64,000 bases of DNA from Salvelinus alpinus (Eukaryota > Chordata > Actinopteri > Salmoniformes > Salmonidae): NCBI RefSeq assembly GCF_045679555.1, contig NC_092091.1, positions 74,385,722 to 74,449,721 on the forward strand, in the 5' to 3' direction. The notes under the pieces were generated by a model. The model did no database searches, was not told the origin of the DNA, and worked only from the letters and a program-made list of their open reading frames with translations. The translations under genes and the position numbers were made by a program. Numbering within the stretch: the first letter of the stretch is position 1; each line of letters opens with the position of its first letter. Positions 11,801 to 24,581 of the stretch are shown piece by piece.

Positions 11801-14800
11801 CACTGCTGCTTCCTCCAGAGGAGGACATGTTTTCATCTTGTATATGACCACTACTGTCCTCAGCACTGCTGCTTCCTCCAGAGGACATGTTTTCATCTTG
11901 TATATGACCACTACTGTCATCAGCACTGCTGCTTCCTCCAGAGGAGGACATGTTTTCATCTTGTATATGACCACTACTGTCCTCAGCACTGCTGCTTCCT
12001 CCAGAGGAGGACATGTTTTCATCTTGTATATGACCACTACTGTCATCAGCACTGCTGCTTCCTCCAGAGGACATGTTTTCATCTTGTATATGACCACTAC
12101 TGTCATCAGCACTGCTGCTTCCTCCAGAGGAGGACATGTTTTCATCTTGTATATGACCACTACTGTCATCAGCACTGCTGCTTCCTCCAGAGGACATGTT
12201 TTCATCTTGTATATGACCACTACTGTCATCAGCACTGCTGCTTCCTCCAGATGAGGACATGTTTTCATCTTGTGTATGACCACTACTGTCCTCAGCACTG
12301 CTGCTTCCTCCAGAGGAGGACATGTTTTCATCTTGTATATGACCACTACTGTCATCAGCACTGCTGCTTCCTCCAGAGGAGGACATGTTTTCATCTTGTA
12401 TATGACCACTACTGTCATCAGCACTGCTGCTTCCTCCAGAGGAGGACATGTTTTCATCTTGTATATGACCACTACTGTCATCAGCACTGCTGCTTCCTCC
12501 AGAGGAGGACATGTTTTCATCTTGTATATGACCACTACTGTCATCAGCACTGCTGCTTCCTCCAGAGGAGGACATGTTTTCATCTTGTATATGACCACTA
12601 CTGTCATCAGCACTGCTGCTTCCTCCAGAGGAGGACATGTTTTCATCTTGTATATGACCACTACTGTCATCAGCACTGCTGCTTCCTCCAGAGGACATGT
12701 TTTCATCTTGTATATGACCACTACTGTCATCAGCACTGCTGCTTCCTCCAGAGGACATGTTTTCATCTTGTATATGACCACTACTGTCCTCAGCACTGCT
12801 GCTTCCTCCAGATGAGGACATGTTTTCATCTTGTATATGACCACTACTGTCCTCAGCACTGCTGCTTCCTCCAGATGAGGACATGTTTTCATCTTGTATA
12901 TGACCACTACTGTCCTCAGCACTGCTGCTTCATCCAGAGGAGGACATGTTTTCATCTTGTATATGACCACTACTGTCCTCAGCACTGCTGCTTCCTCCAG
13001 AGGAGGACATGTTTTCATCTTGTATATGACCACTACTGTCATCAGCACTGCTGCTTCCTCCAGAGGACATGTTTTCATCTTGTATATGACCACTACTGTC
13101 ATCAGCACTGCTGCTTCCTCCAGAGGAGGACATGTTTTCATCTTGTATATGACCACTACTGTCCTCAGCACTGCTGCTTCCTCCAGAGGAGGACATGTTT
13201 TCATCTTGTATATGACCACTACTGTCCTCAGCACTGCTGCTTCCTCCAGAGGAGGACATGTTTTCATCTTGTATATGACCACTACTGTCCTCAGCACTGC
13301 TGCTTCCTCCAGAGGAGGACATGTTTTCATCTTGTATATGACCACTACTGTCATCAGCACTGCTGCTTCCTCCAGAGGACATGTTTTCATCTTGTATATG
13401 ACCACTACTGTCATCAGCACTGCTGCTTCCTCCAGATGAGGACATGTTTTCATCTTGTATATGACCACTACTGTCCTCAGCACTGCTGCTTCCTCCAGAG
13501 GAGGACATGTTTTCATCTTGTATATGACCACTACTGTCATCAGCACTGCTGCTTCCTCCAGATGAGGACATGTTTTCATCTTGTATATGACCACTACTGT
13601 CCTCAGCACTGCTGCTTCCTCCAGAGGACATGTTTTCATCTTGTATATGACCACTACTGTCATCAGCACTGCTGCTTCCTCCAGAGGAGGACATGTTTTC
13701 ATCTTGTATATGACCACTACTGTCCTCAGCACTGCTGCTTCCTCCAGAGGAGGACATGTTTTCATCTGTATATGACCACTACTGTCATCAGCACTGCTGC
13801 TTCCTCCAGAGGAGGACATGTTTTCATCTGTATATGACCACTACTGTCCTCAGCACTGCTGCTTCCTCCAGAGGAGGACATGTTTTCATCTTGTATATGA
13901 CCACTACTGTCCTCAGCACTGCTGCTTCCTCCAGAGGAGGACATGTTTTCATCTTGTATATGACCACTACTGTCATCAGCACTGCTGCTTCCTCCAGAGG
14001 AGGACATGTTTTCATCTGTATATGACCACTACTGTCATCAGCACTGCTGCTTCCTCCAGATGAGGACATGTTTTCATCTTGTATATGACCACTACTGTCC
14101 TCAGCACTGCTGCTTCCTCCAGAGGAGGACATGTTTTCATCTGTATATGACCACTACTGTCATCAGCACTGCTGCTTCCTCCAGAGGAGGACATGTTTTC
14201 ATCTGTATATGACCACTACTGTCCTCAGCACTGCTGCTTCCTCCAGAGGAGGACATGTTTTCATCTTGTATATGACCACTACTGTCCTCAGCACTGCTGC
14301 TTCCTCCAGAGGAGGACATGTTTTCATCTTGTATATGACCACTACTGTCATCAGCACTGCTGCTTCCTCCAGAGGAGGACATGTTTTCATCTGTATATGA
14401 CCACTACTGTCCTCAGCACTGCTGCTTCCTCCAGAGGAGGACATGTTTTCATCTTGTATATGACCACTACTGTCCTCAGCACTGCTGCTTCCTCCAGAGG
14501 AGGACATGTTTTCATCTTGTATATGACCACTACTGTCCTCAGCACTGCTGCTTCCTCCAGAGGAGGACATGTTTTCATCTTGTATATGACCACTACTGTC
14601 CTCAGCACTGCTGCTTCCTCCAGAGGAGGACATGTTTTCATCTTGTATATGACCACTACTGTCCTCAGCACTGCTGCTTCCTCCAGAGGAGGACATGTTT
14701 TCATCTTGTATATGACCACTACTGTCATCAGCACTGCTGCTTCCTCCAGAGGAGGACATGTTTTCATCTTGTATATGACCACTACTGTCATCAGCACTGC

Positions 14801-17800
14801 TGCTTCCTCCAGAGGAGGACATGTTTTCATCTTGTATATGACCACTACTGTCCTCAGCACTGCTGCTTCCTCCAGAGGAGGACATGTTTTCATCTTGTAT
14901 ATGACCACTACTGTCCTCAGCACTGCTGCTTCCTCCAGAGGAGGACATGTTTTCATCTTGTATATGACCACTACTGTCCTCAGCACTGCTGCTTCCTCCA
15001 GAGGAGGACATGTTTTCATCTTGTATATGACCACTACTGTCATCAGCACTGCTGCTTCCTCCAGAGGAGGACATGTTTTCATCTTGTATATGACCACTAC
15101 TGTCCTCAGCACTGCTGCTTCCTCCAGAGGAGGACATGTTTTCATCTTGTATATGACCACTACTGTCATCAGCACTGCTGCTTCCTCCAGAGGAGGACAT
15201 GTTTTCATCTTGTATATGACCACTACTGTCCTCAGCACTGCTGCTTCCTCCAGAGGAGGACATGTTTTCATCTTGTATATGACCACTACTGTCCTCAGCA
15301 CTGCTGCTTCCTCCAGAGGAGGACATGTTTTCATCTGTATATGACCACTACTGTCATCAGCACTGCTGCTTCCTCCAGAGGAGGACATGTTTTCATCTTG
15401 TATATGACCACTACTGTCCTCAGCACTGCTGCTTCATCCAGAGGAGGACATGTTTTCATCTTGTATATGACCACTACTGTCATCAGCACTGCTGCTTCCT
15501 CCAGAGGACATGTTTTCATCTTGTATATGACCACTACTGTCCTCAGCACTGCTGCTTCCTCCAGAGGAGGACATGTTTTCATCTTGTATATGACCACTAC
15601 TGTCATCAGCACTGCTGCTTCCTCCAGAGGAGGACATGTTTTCATCTTGTATATGACCACTACTGTCCTCAGCACTGCTGCTTCATCCAGAGGAGGACAT
15701 GTTTTCATCTTGTATATGACCACTACTGTCCTCAGCACTGCTGCTTCCTCCAGAGGAGGACATGTTTTCATCTTGTATATGACCACTACTGTCCTCAGCA
15801 CTGCTGCTTCCTCCAGAGGAGGACATGTTTTCATCTGTATATGACCACTACTGTCCTCAGCACTGCTGCTTCCTCCAGAGGAGGACATGTTTTCATCTTG
15901 TATATGACCACTACTGTCCTCAGCACTGCTGCTTCCTCCAGAGGAGGACATGTTTTCATCTTGTATATGACCACTACTGTCATCAGCACTGCTGCTTCCT
16001 CCAGAGGAGGACATGTTTTCATCTTGTATATGACCACTACTGTCATCAGCACTGCTGCTTCCTCCAGAGGAGGACATGTTTTCATCTTGTATATGACCAC
16101 TACTGTCATCAGCACTGCTGCTTCCTCCAGAGGAGGACATGTTTTCATCTTGTATATGACCACTACTGTCATCAGCACTGCTGCTTCCTCCAGAGGAGGA
16201 CATGTTTTCATCTGTATATGACCACTACTGTCATCAGCACTGCTGCTTCCTCCAGAGGAGGACATGTTTTCATCTGTATATGACCACTACTGTCCTCAGC
16301 ACTGCTGCTTCCTCCAGAGGAGGACATGTTTTCATCTTGTATATGACCACTACTGTCCTCAGCACTGCTGCTTCCTCCAGAGGAGGACATGTTTTCATCT
16401 TGTATATGACCACTACTGTCATCAGCACTGCTGCTTCCTCCAGAGGAGGACATGTTTTCATCTGTATATGACCACTACTGTCCTCAGCACTGCTGCTTCC
16501 TCCAGAGGAGGACATGTTTTCATCTTGTATATGACCACTACTGTCCTCAGCACTGCTGCTTCCTCCAGAGGAGGACATGTTTTCATCTGTATATGACCAC
16601 TACTGTCCTCAGCACTGCTGCTTCCTCCAGAGGAGGACATGTTTTCATCTTGTATATGACCACTACTGTCCTCAGCACTGCTGCTTCCTCCAGAGGAGGA
16701 CATGTTTTCATCTTGTATATGACCACTACTGTCCTCAGCACTGCTGCTTCCTCCAGAGGAGGACATGTTTTCATCTTGTATATGACCACTACTGTCCTCA
16801 GCACTGCTGCTTCCTCCAGAGGAGGACATGTTTTCATCTTGTATATGACCACTACTGTCCTCAGCACTGCTGCTTCCTCCAGAGGAGGACATGTTTTCAT
16901 CTTGTATATGACCACTACTGTCATCAGCACTGCTGCTTCCTCCAGAGGAGGACATGTTTTCATCTTGTATATGACCACTACTGTCCTCAGCACTGCTGCT
17001 TCCTCCAGAGGAGGACATGTTTTCATCTTGTATATGACCACTACTGTCCTCAGCACTGCTGCTTCCTCCAGAGGAGGACATGTTTTCATCTTGTATATGA
17101 CCACTACTGTCCTCAGCACTGCTGCTTCCTCCAGAGGAGGACATGTTTTCATCTTGTATATGACCACTACTGTCATCAGCACTGCTGCTTCCTCCAGAGG
17201 AGGACATGTTTTCATCTTGTATATGACCACTACTGTCATCAGCACTGCTGCTTCCTCCAGAGGAGGACATGTTTTCATCTTGTATATGACCACTACTGTC
17301 ATCAGCACTGCTGCTTCCTCCAGAGGAGGACATGTTTTCATCTTGTATATGACCACTACTGTCCTCAGCACTGCTGCTTCCTCCAGAGGAGGACATGTTT
17401 TCATCTTGTATATGACCACTACTGTCATCAGCACTGCTGCTTCCTCCAGAGGAGGACATGTTTTCATCTTGTATATGACCACTACTGTCCTCAGCACTGC
17501 TGCTTCCTCCAGAGGAGGACATGTTTTCATCTTGTATATGACCACTACTGTCCTCAGCACTGCTGCTTCCTCCAGAGGAGGACATGTTTTCATCTTGTAT
17601 ATGACCACTACTGTCCTCAGCACTGCTGCTTCATCCAGAGGAGGACATGTTTTCATCTTGTATATGACCACTACTGTCATCAGCACTGCTGCTTCCTCCA
17701 GAGGAGGACATGTTTTCATCTTGTATATGACCACTACTGTCATCAGCACTGCTGCTTCCTCCAGAGGAGGACATGTTTTCATCTTGTATATGACCACTAC

Positions 17801-20800
17801 TGTCATCAGCACTGCTGCTTCCTCCAGAGGAGGACATGTTTTCATCTGTATATGACCACTACTGTCATCAGCACTGCTGCTTCCTCCAGAGGAGGACATG
17901 TTTTCATCTTGTATATGACCACTACTGTCCTCAGCACTGCTGCTTCATCCAGAGGAGGACATGTTTTCATCTTGTATATGACCACTACTGTCATCAGCAC
18001 TGCTGCTTCCTCCAGAGGACATGTTTTCATCTTGTATATGACCACTACTGTCCTCAGCACTGCTGCTTCCTCCAGAGGAGGACATGTTTTCATCTTGTAT
18101 ATGACCACTACTGTCATCAGCACTGCTGCTTCCTCCAGAGGAGGACATGTTTTCATCTTGTATATGACCACTACTGTCCTCAGCACTGCTGCTTCATCCA
18201 GAGGAGGACATGTTTTCATCTTGTATATGACCACTACTGTCCTCAGCACTGCTGCTTCCTCCAGAGGAGGACATGTTTTCATCTTGTATATGACCACTAC
18301 TGTCCTCAGCACTGCTGCTTCCTCCAGAGGAGGACATGTTTTCATCTTGTATATGACCACTACTGTCCTCAGCACTGCTGCTTCCTCCAGAGGAGGACAT
18401 GTTTTCATCTTGTATATGACCACTACTGTCATCAGCACTGCTGCTTCCTCCAGAGGAGGACATGTTTTCATCTTGTATATGACCACTACTGTCATCAGCA
18501 CTGCTGCTTCCTCCAGAGGAGGACATGTTTTCATCTTGTATATGACCACTACTGTCATCAGCACTGCTGCTTCCTCCAGAGGAGGACATGTTTTCATCTT
18601 GTATATGACCACTACTGTCATCAGCACTGCTGCTTCCTCCAGAGGAGGACATGTTTTCATCTTGTATATGACCACTACTGTCCTCAGCACTGCTGCTTCC
18701 TCCAGAGGAGGACATGTTTTCATCTTGTATATGACCACTACTGTCCTCAGCACTGCTGCTTCCTCCAGAGGAGGACATGTTTTCATCTTGTATATGACCA
18801 CTACTGTCATCAGCACTGCTGCTTCCTCCAGAGGAGGACATGTTTTCATCTTGTATATGACCACTACTGTCATCAGCACTGCTGCTTCCTCCAGAGGAGG
18901 ACATGTTTTCATCTTGTATATGACCACTACTGTCATCAGCACTGCTGCTTCCTCCAGAGGAGGACATGTTTTCATCTTGTATATGACCACTACTGTCATC
19001 AGCACTGCTGCTTCCTCCAGAGGAGGACATGTTTTCATCTTGTATATGACCACTACTGTCATCAGCACTGCTGCTTCCTCCAGAGGAGGACATGTTTTCA
19101 TCTTGTATATGACCACTACTGTCATCAGCACTGCTGCTTCCTCCAGAGGAGGACATGTTTTCATCTTGTATATGACCACTACTGTCCTCAGCACTGCTGC
19201 TTCCTCCAGAGGAGGACATGTTTTCATCTTGTATATGACCACTACTGTCATCAGCACTGCTGCTTCCTCCAGAGGAGGACATGTTTTCATCTTGTATATG
19301 ACCACTACTGTCATCAGCACTGCTGCTTCCTCCAGAGGACATGTTTTCATCTTGTATATGACCACTACTGTCATCAGCACTGCTGCTTCCTCCAGAGGAG
19401 GACATGTTTTCATCTTGTATATGACCACTACTGTCATCAGCACTGCTGCTTCCTCCAGAGGACATGTTTTCATCTTGTATATGACCACTACTGTCATCAG
19501 CACTGCTGCTTCCTCCAGAGGACATGTTTTCATCTTGTATATGACCACTACTGTCCTCAGCACTGCTGCTTCCTCCAGAGGAGGACATGTTTTCATCTTG
19601 TATATGACCACTACTGTCATCAGCACTGCTGCTTCCTCCAGAGGACATGTTTTCATCTTGTATATGACCACTACTGTCCTCAGCACTGCTGCTTCCTCCA
19701 GAGGAGGACATGTTTCCATCTTGTATATGACCACTACTGTCATCAGCACTGCTGCTTCCTCCAGAGGACATGTTTTCATCTTGTATATGACCACTACTGT
19801 CATCAGCACTGCTGCTTCCTCCAGAGGACATGTTTTCATCTTGTATATGACCACTACTGTCATCAGCACTGCTGCTTCCTCCAGAGGACATGTTTTCATC
19901 TTGTATATGACCACTACTGTCATCAGCACTGCTGCTTCCTCCAGAGGACATGTTTTCATCTTGTATATGACCACTACTGTCATCAGCACTGCTGCTTCCT
20001 CCAGAGGACATGTTTTCATCTTGTATATGACCACTACTGTCATCAGCACTGCTGCTTCCTCCAGAGGACATGTTTTCATCTTGTATATGACCACTACTGT
20101 CCTCAGCACTGCTGCTTCCTCCAGAGGACATGTTTTCATCTTGTATATGACCACTACTGTCATCAGCACTGCTGCTTCCTCCAGAGGAGGACATGTTTTC
20201 ATCTTGTATATGACCACTACTGTCATCAGCACTGCTGCTTCCTCCAGAGGACATGTTTTCATCTTGTATATGACCACTACTGTCATCAGCACTGCTGCTT
20301 CCTCCAGAGGACATGTTTTCATCTTGTATATGACCACTACTGTCCTCAGCACTGCTGCTTCCTCCAGAGGACATGTTTTCATCTTGTATATGACCACTAC
20401 TGTCCTCAGCACTGCTGCTTCCTCCAGATGAGGACATGTTTTCATCTTGTATATGACCACTACTGTCCTCAGCACTGCTGCTTCCTCCAGAGGACATGTT
20501 TTCATCTTGTATATGACCACTACTGTCCTCAGCACTGCTGCTTCCTCCAGATGAGGACATGTTTTCATCTTGTATATGACCACTACTGTCCTCAGCACTG
20601 CTGCTTCCTCCAGAGGAGGACATGTTTTCATCTTGTATATGACCACTACTGTCCTCAGCACTGCTGCTTCCTCCAGAGGTGGACATGTTTTCATCTTGTA
20701 TATGACCACTACTGTCCTCAGCACTGCTGCTTCCTCCAGAGGTGGACATGTTTTCATCTTGTATATGACCACTACTGTCCTCAGCACTGCTGCTTCCTCC

Positions 20801-22791
20801 AGAGGAGGACATGTTTTCATCTTGTATATGACCACTACTGTCATCAGCACTGCTGCTTCCTCCAGAGGTGGACATGTTTTCATCTTGTATATGACCACTA
20901 CTGTCCTCAGCACTGCTGCTTCCTCCAGAGGTGGACATGTTTTCATCTTGTATATGACCACTACTGTCCTCAGCACTGCTGCTTCCTCCAGAGGAGGACA
21001 TGTTTTCATCTTGTATATGACCACTACTGTCATCAGCACTGCTGCTTCCTCCAGAGGTGGACATGTTTTCATCTTGTATATGACCACTACTGTCATCAGC
21101 ACTGCTGCTTCCTCCAGAGGAGGACATGTTTTCATCTTGTATATGACCACTACTGTCATCAGCACTGCTGCTTCCTCCAGAGGTGGACATGTTTTCATCT
21201 TGTATATGACCACTACTGTCCTCAGCACTGCTGCTTCCTCCAGAGGAGGACATGTTTTCATCTTGTATATGACCACTACTGTCCTCAGCACTGCTGCTTC
21301 CTCCAGAGGTGGACATGTTTTCATCTTGTATATGACCACTACTGTCCTCAGCACTGCTGCTTCCTCCAGAGGTGGACATGTTTTCATCTTGTATATGACC
21401 ACTACTGTCCTCAGCACTGCTGCTTCCTCCAGAGGAGGACATGTTTTCATCTTGTATATGACCACTACTGTCATCAGCACTGCTGCTTCCTCCAGAGGTG
21501 GACATGTTTTCATCTTGTATATGACCACTACTGTCCTCAGCACTGCTGCTTCCTCCAGAGGTGGACATGTTTTCATCTTGTATATGACCACTACTGTCCT
21601 CAGCACTGCTGCTTCCTCCAGAGGAGGACATGTTTTCATCTTGTATATGACCACTACTGTCATCAGCACTGCTGCTTCCTCCAGAGGAGGACATGTTTTC
21701 ATCTTGTATATGACCACTACTGTCATCAGCACTGCTGCTTCCTCCAGAGGAGGACATGTTTTCATCTTGTATATGACCACTACTGTCCTCAGCACTGCTG
21801 CTTCCTCCAGAGGACATGTTTTCATCTTGTATATGACCACTACTGTCCTCAGCACTGCTGCTTCCTCCAGAGGAGGACATGTTTTCATCTTGTATATGAC
21901 CACTACTGTCATCAGCACTGCTGCTTCCTCCAGAGGAGGACATGTTTTCATCTTGTATATGACCACTACTGTCCTCAGCACTGCTGCTTCCTCCAGAGGA
22001 GGACATGTTTTCATCTTGTATATGACCACTACTGTCCTCAGCACTGCTGCTTCCTCCAGAGGAGGACATGTTTTCATCTTGTATATGACCACTACTGTCC
22101 TCAGCACTGCTGCTTCCTCCAGAGGAGGACATGTTTTCATCTTGTATATGACCACTACTGTCCTCAGCACTGCTGCTTCATCCAGAGGACATGTTTTCAT
22201 CTTGTATATGACCACTACTGTCCTCAGCACTGCTGCTTCCTCCAGAGGAGGACATGTTTTCATCTTGTATATGACCACTACTGTCCTCAGCACTGCTGCT
22301 TCATCCAGAGGACATGTTTTCATCTTGTATATGACCACTACTGTCCTCAGCACTGCTGCTTCCTCCAGAGGAGGACATGTTTTCATCTTGTATATGACCA
22401 CTACTGTCATCAGCACTGCTGCTTCCTCCAGAGGACATGTTTTCATCTTGTATATGACCACTACTGTCCTCAGCACTGCTGCTTCCTCCAGAGGAGGACA
22501 TGTTTTCATCTTGTATATGACCACTACTGTCCTCAGCACTGCTGCTTCATCCAGAGGACATGTTTTCATCTTGTATATGACCACTACTGTCCTCAGCACT
22601 GCTGCTTCCTCCAGAGGAGGACATGTTTTCATCTTGTATATGACCACTACTGTCATCAGCACTGCTGCTTCCTCCAGAGGAGGACATGTTTTCATCTTGT
22701 ATATGACCACTACTGTCCTCAGCACTGCTGCTTCCTCCAGAGGACATGTTTTCATCTTGTATATGACCACTACTGTCCTCAGCACTGCTGC
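5871..22791 (-). repeat. Giant 63/60/62-bp coding minisatellite in a GIMAP gene
   Basis: About 270 tandem units occupy 16.9 kb. Units are 63 bp (21 codons), 60 bp (one codon lost at the gaggag step) or, 19 times, 62 bp (tcatctgtatatg in place of tcatcttgtatatg). Two minus-strand frames and two plus-strand frames are open through ordinary units, which creates very long overlapping reading frames on both strands. Minus frame B (unit starts MKTCPP, ends VVVIYK, with EEAAVL in the middle) is the frame of both flanks. Minus frame A is Ser/Gly/Asp-rich (MSSSGGSSS, SSGHIQDEN). Variants include D/E in A (M/R in B), a catcca variant that puts a stop in A only, and S/T variants at 20.6-21.6 kb. Blocks of the array are themselves duplicated (offsets 3307 and 2511 bp). 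Confidence 0.95.
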
Positions 22792-22839
22792 AAAGATGAT
22801 AACCGCTTTTTTCCATGACCAGTTATTCTTGTTTTTCAT

Positions 22840-23396
22840 TCATGATTCTATTTTCTCTAAAAGCTCTCTGACCTGATTGTTGTTGCCGATATCATGATTT
22901 CTGAACAGATGGTATCCACCCCCGCATTTCTTAACCAGCCTCTGCAGATTGCTATCCTCTTGAATGAACTGATCTATAGTTGTTTCTGTCAGTTTCTCCC
23001 CATAAGTGAAGAGCACCATTGTGTCTCTGTCTATGTTGGCAGGTAAAAGCTTCTTTAGTTCTTCTGTAACTCTCTTCTCTTGCTCTGTGAATCTGCACAG
23101 CTGAACGACCAGTAGGAAGGTGTATGGACCCGGTGCACACAGGGACTTGGCCTTCTCCAATTCTTGTTTCACTTCCACTTCAGAGAGTTCACTGTTGAAC
23201 AGACCTGGAGTGTCCACCACCATCACTCTCCTCCCACACACCTCTACTTCCCTGATCTTACTCTTCAGGGTCAGTGACTTGGGACTGATTCTGGATTCAA
23301 ACAGCTTTTGGCCCAGGATGGTGTTTCCTGCTGCACTCTTCCCCACTCCACTCAGACCGACCAACACCAGTCTCAGATCATTCCTGATGTTATCTT
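22840..23396 (-). CDS. GIMAP (AIG1-type) GTPase exon, ends at in-frame TGA
   Basis: The exon starts after a clear acceptor (pyrimidine-rich ttcttgctttcag, AG at 23398-23397), in phase 1 like the second GIMAP gene. The frame reads NDLRLVLVGLSGVGKS (G1 P-loop GLSGVGKS), NTILG, DTPGLF (G3), the family's conserved CAPGPYTFLLVVQLCRF, then TYGE where most members have THGD (G4), and GGYHLFRN (G5 region), ending LLEKIES. TGA follows at 22842-22840. The very next codon is ATG, and the same frame continues through KNKNNWSWKKAVIIFAAVL into the minisatellite. GIMAPs are lymphoid-associated GTPases acting at organelle membranes. With the TGA the product is a bare GTPase domain of about 190 residues without an anchor. 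The first coding exon was not located; a Tc1 begins 39 bp upstream of the acceptor. It could be a pseudogene or a truncated functional form. Confidence 0.75.
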
Positions 23397-23813
23397 CTGA
23401 AAGCAAGAATACGTGGATGAGAGAAGATTGTTATACAGTGGCAAGAAAAAGTATGTGATCCCTTTGGAGTTATCTGGATTTCTGCATAAATTGGTCTTAC
23501 AATTAGATCTGATCTTCATTTAAGTCACAACAGACAAACCCAGTCTGCTTAAACTAATAACACACAATCTATTGTATTTTTCTTGTCTATATTGAATACA
23601 TCATTTAAACATTCACAGTGTAGGTTGGGCAAAATATGTGAACCCCTAGGCTAATGACTTCTCCAAAAGCTAATTGGAGTCAGGAGTCAGCTATCCTGGA
23701 GTACAATCATTGAGACGAGATTTGAGATGTTGGTTAGAGCTGCCTTGCCCTATAAAAAAACACTCACAAAATTTGAGTTTGCTATTCACAAGAAGCATTG
23801 CCAGATGTGAACC

Positions 23814-24476
23814 TTGCCTCGAACAAAAGAGATCTCCGAAGACCCTAAATTAAGAATCGTTAACTTGCATAAACCTGGAAAGGGTTACAAAAGTATCTCT
23901 AAAAGCCTTGATGTGCATCAGTCCATGGTAAGACAAATTGTCTATACACGGAGAAATTTCAGCACTGTTGCTACACTCCCTGGGAGTGGCCGTCCTGCAA
24001 AGATGACGGCAAGAGCACAGCGCAGAATGTTCAATGAGGTTAAGAAGAATCTTAGAGTGTCAGCTAAAGACTTAAAGAAATCTCTGGAACATGCTAACAT
24101 CTCTGTTGACGATAGTCAACGATACGTAAAACACTAAACAAGAATGGTGTTCATGGGAGGACACCACGGAGAAGCCACTGCTGTCCAAAAAAACATTGCT
24201 GCACATCTGAAATTCGCAAAAGAGCATCTGGATGTTCCACAGCTCTACTGGCAAAATATTCTGTGGACAGATGAAACTACAGTCAAGTTGTTTGGAAGGA
24301 ACACACAACACAGAGAGGTTCACACCAGACATCCCAATAATATTGCTGGACTGAAACATTTTTGTAAAGAGGAATGGTCCAACATTCCACCTGACCATTC
24401 TGCAGGTCTGATCTGCAACTACAGAAAACGTTTGTTTGAGATTATTGCTGCCAAAGTAGGGTCAACCAGTTATTAA
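23814..24476 (+). pseudogene. Tc1 transposase remnant
   Basis: The N-terminal paired-type DNA-binding region is readable ([42 protein letters not shown]). Around 24110-24190 the frame is displaced between two small compensating indels, which exposes a TAA at 24135-24137. The frame returns at NIAAHLKFAKEHLD and reaches the first catalytic Asp in LWTDET. It then jumps from NTQH straight to VHTRHP, so the middle of the catalytic domain, with the second Asp and the third acidic residue, is deleted. It ends normally near AAKVGSTSY. It is inactive by two independent lesions. Confidence 0.85.
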
Positions 24477-24581
24477 AAGCAAGGGTTCACATACTTTTCC
24501 CACCCTGCACTGTGAATGTTTACACGGTGTGTTCATTAAAGACATGAAAACGTATAATTGTTTGTGTGTTATTAGTTTAAG

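Noticed and set aside
5946-22132. Ser/Gly/Asp-rich minus-strand frame (MSSSGGSSS units) as the real protein
   Set aside because: It looks like a natural low-complexity domain, but the GTPase exon and the C-terminal tail both join the other frame, and the catcca variant places stops in this one.
5871-22791. CRISPR array
   Set aside because: Units are directly adjacent with no unique spacers, and the DNA is vertebrate.
5871-22791. The whole array as an intron
   Set aside because: No convincing donor follows the GTPase exon, and no pyrimidine-backed acceptor precedes the C-terminal tail.
6014-22876. Very long plus-strand reading frames (up to 1,660 codons) through the minisatellite
   Set aside because: They are antisense translations of the repeat (RTCFHLVYDHYC or MTTTVISTAASS units). 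No flanking non-repeat coding sequence or start context supports them.
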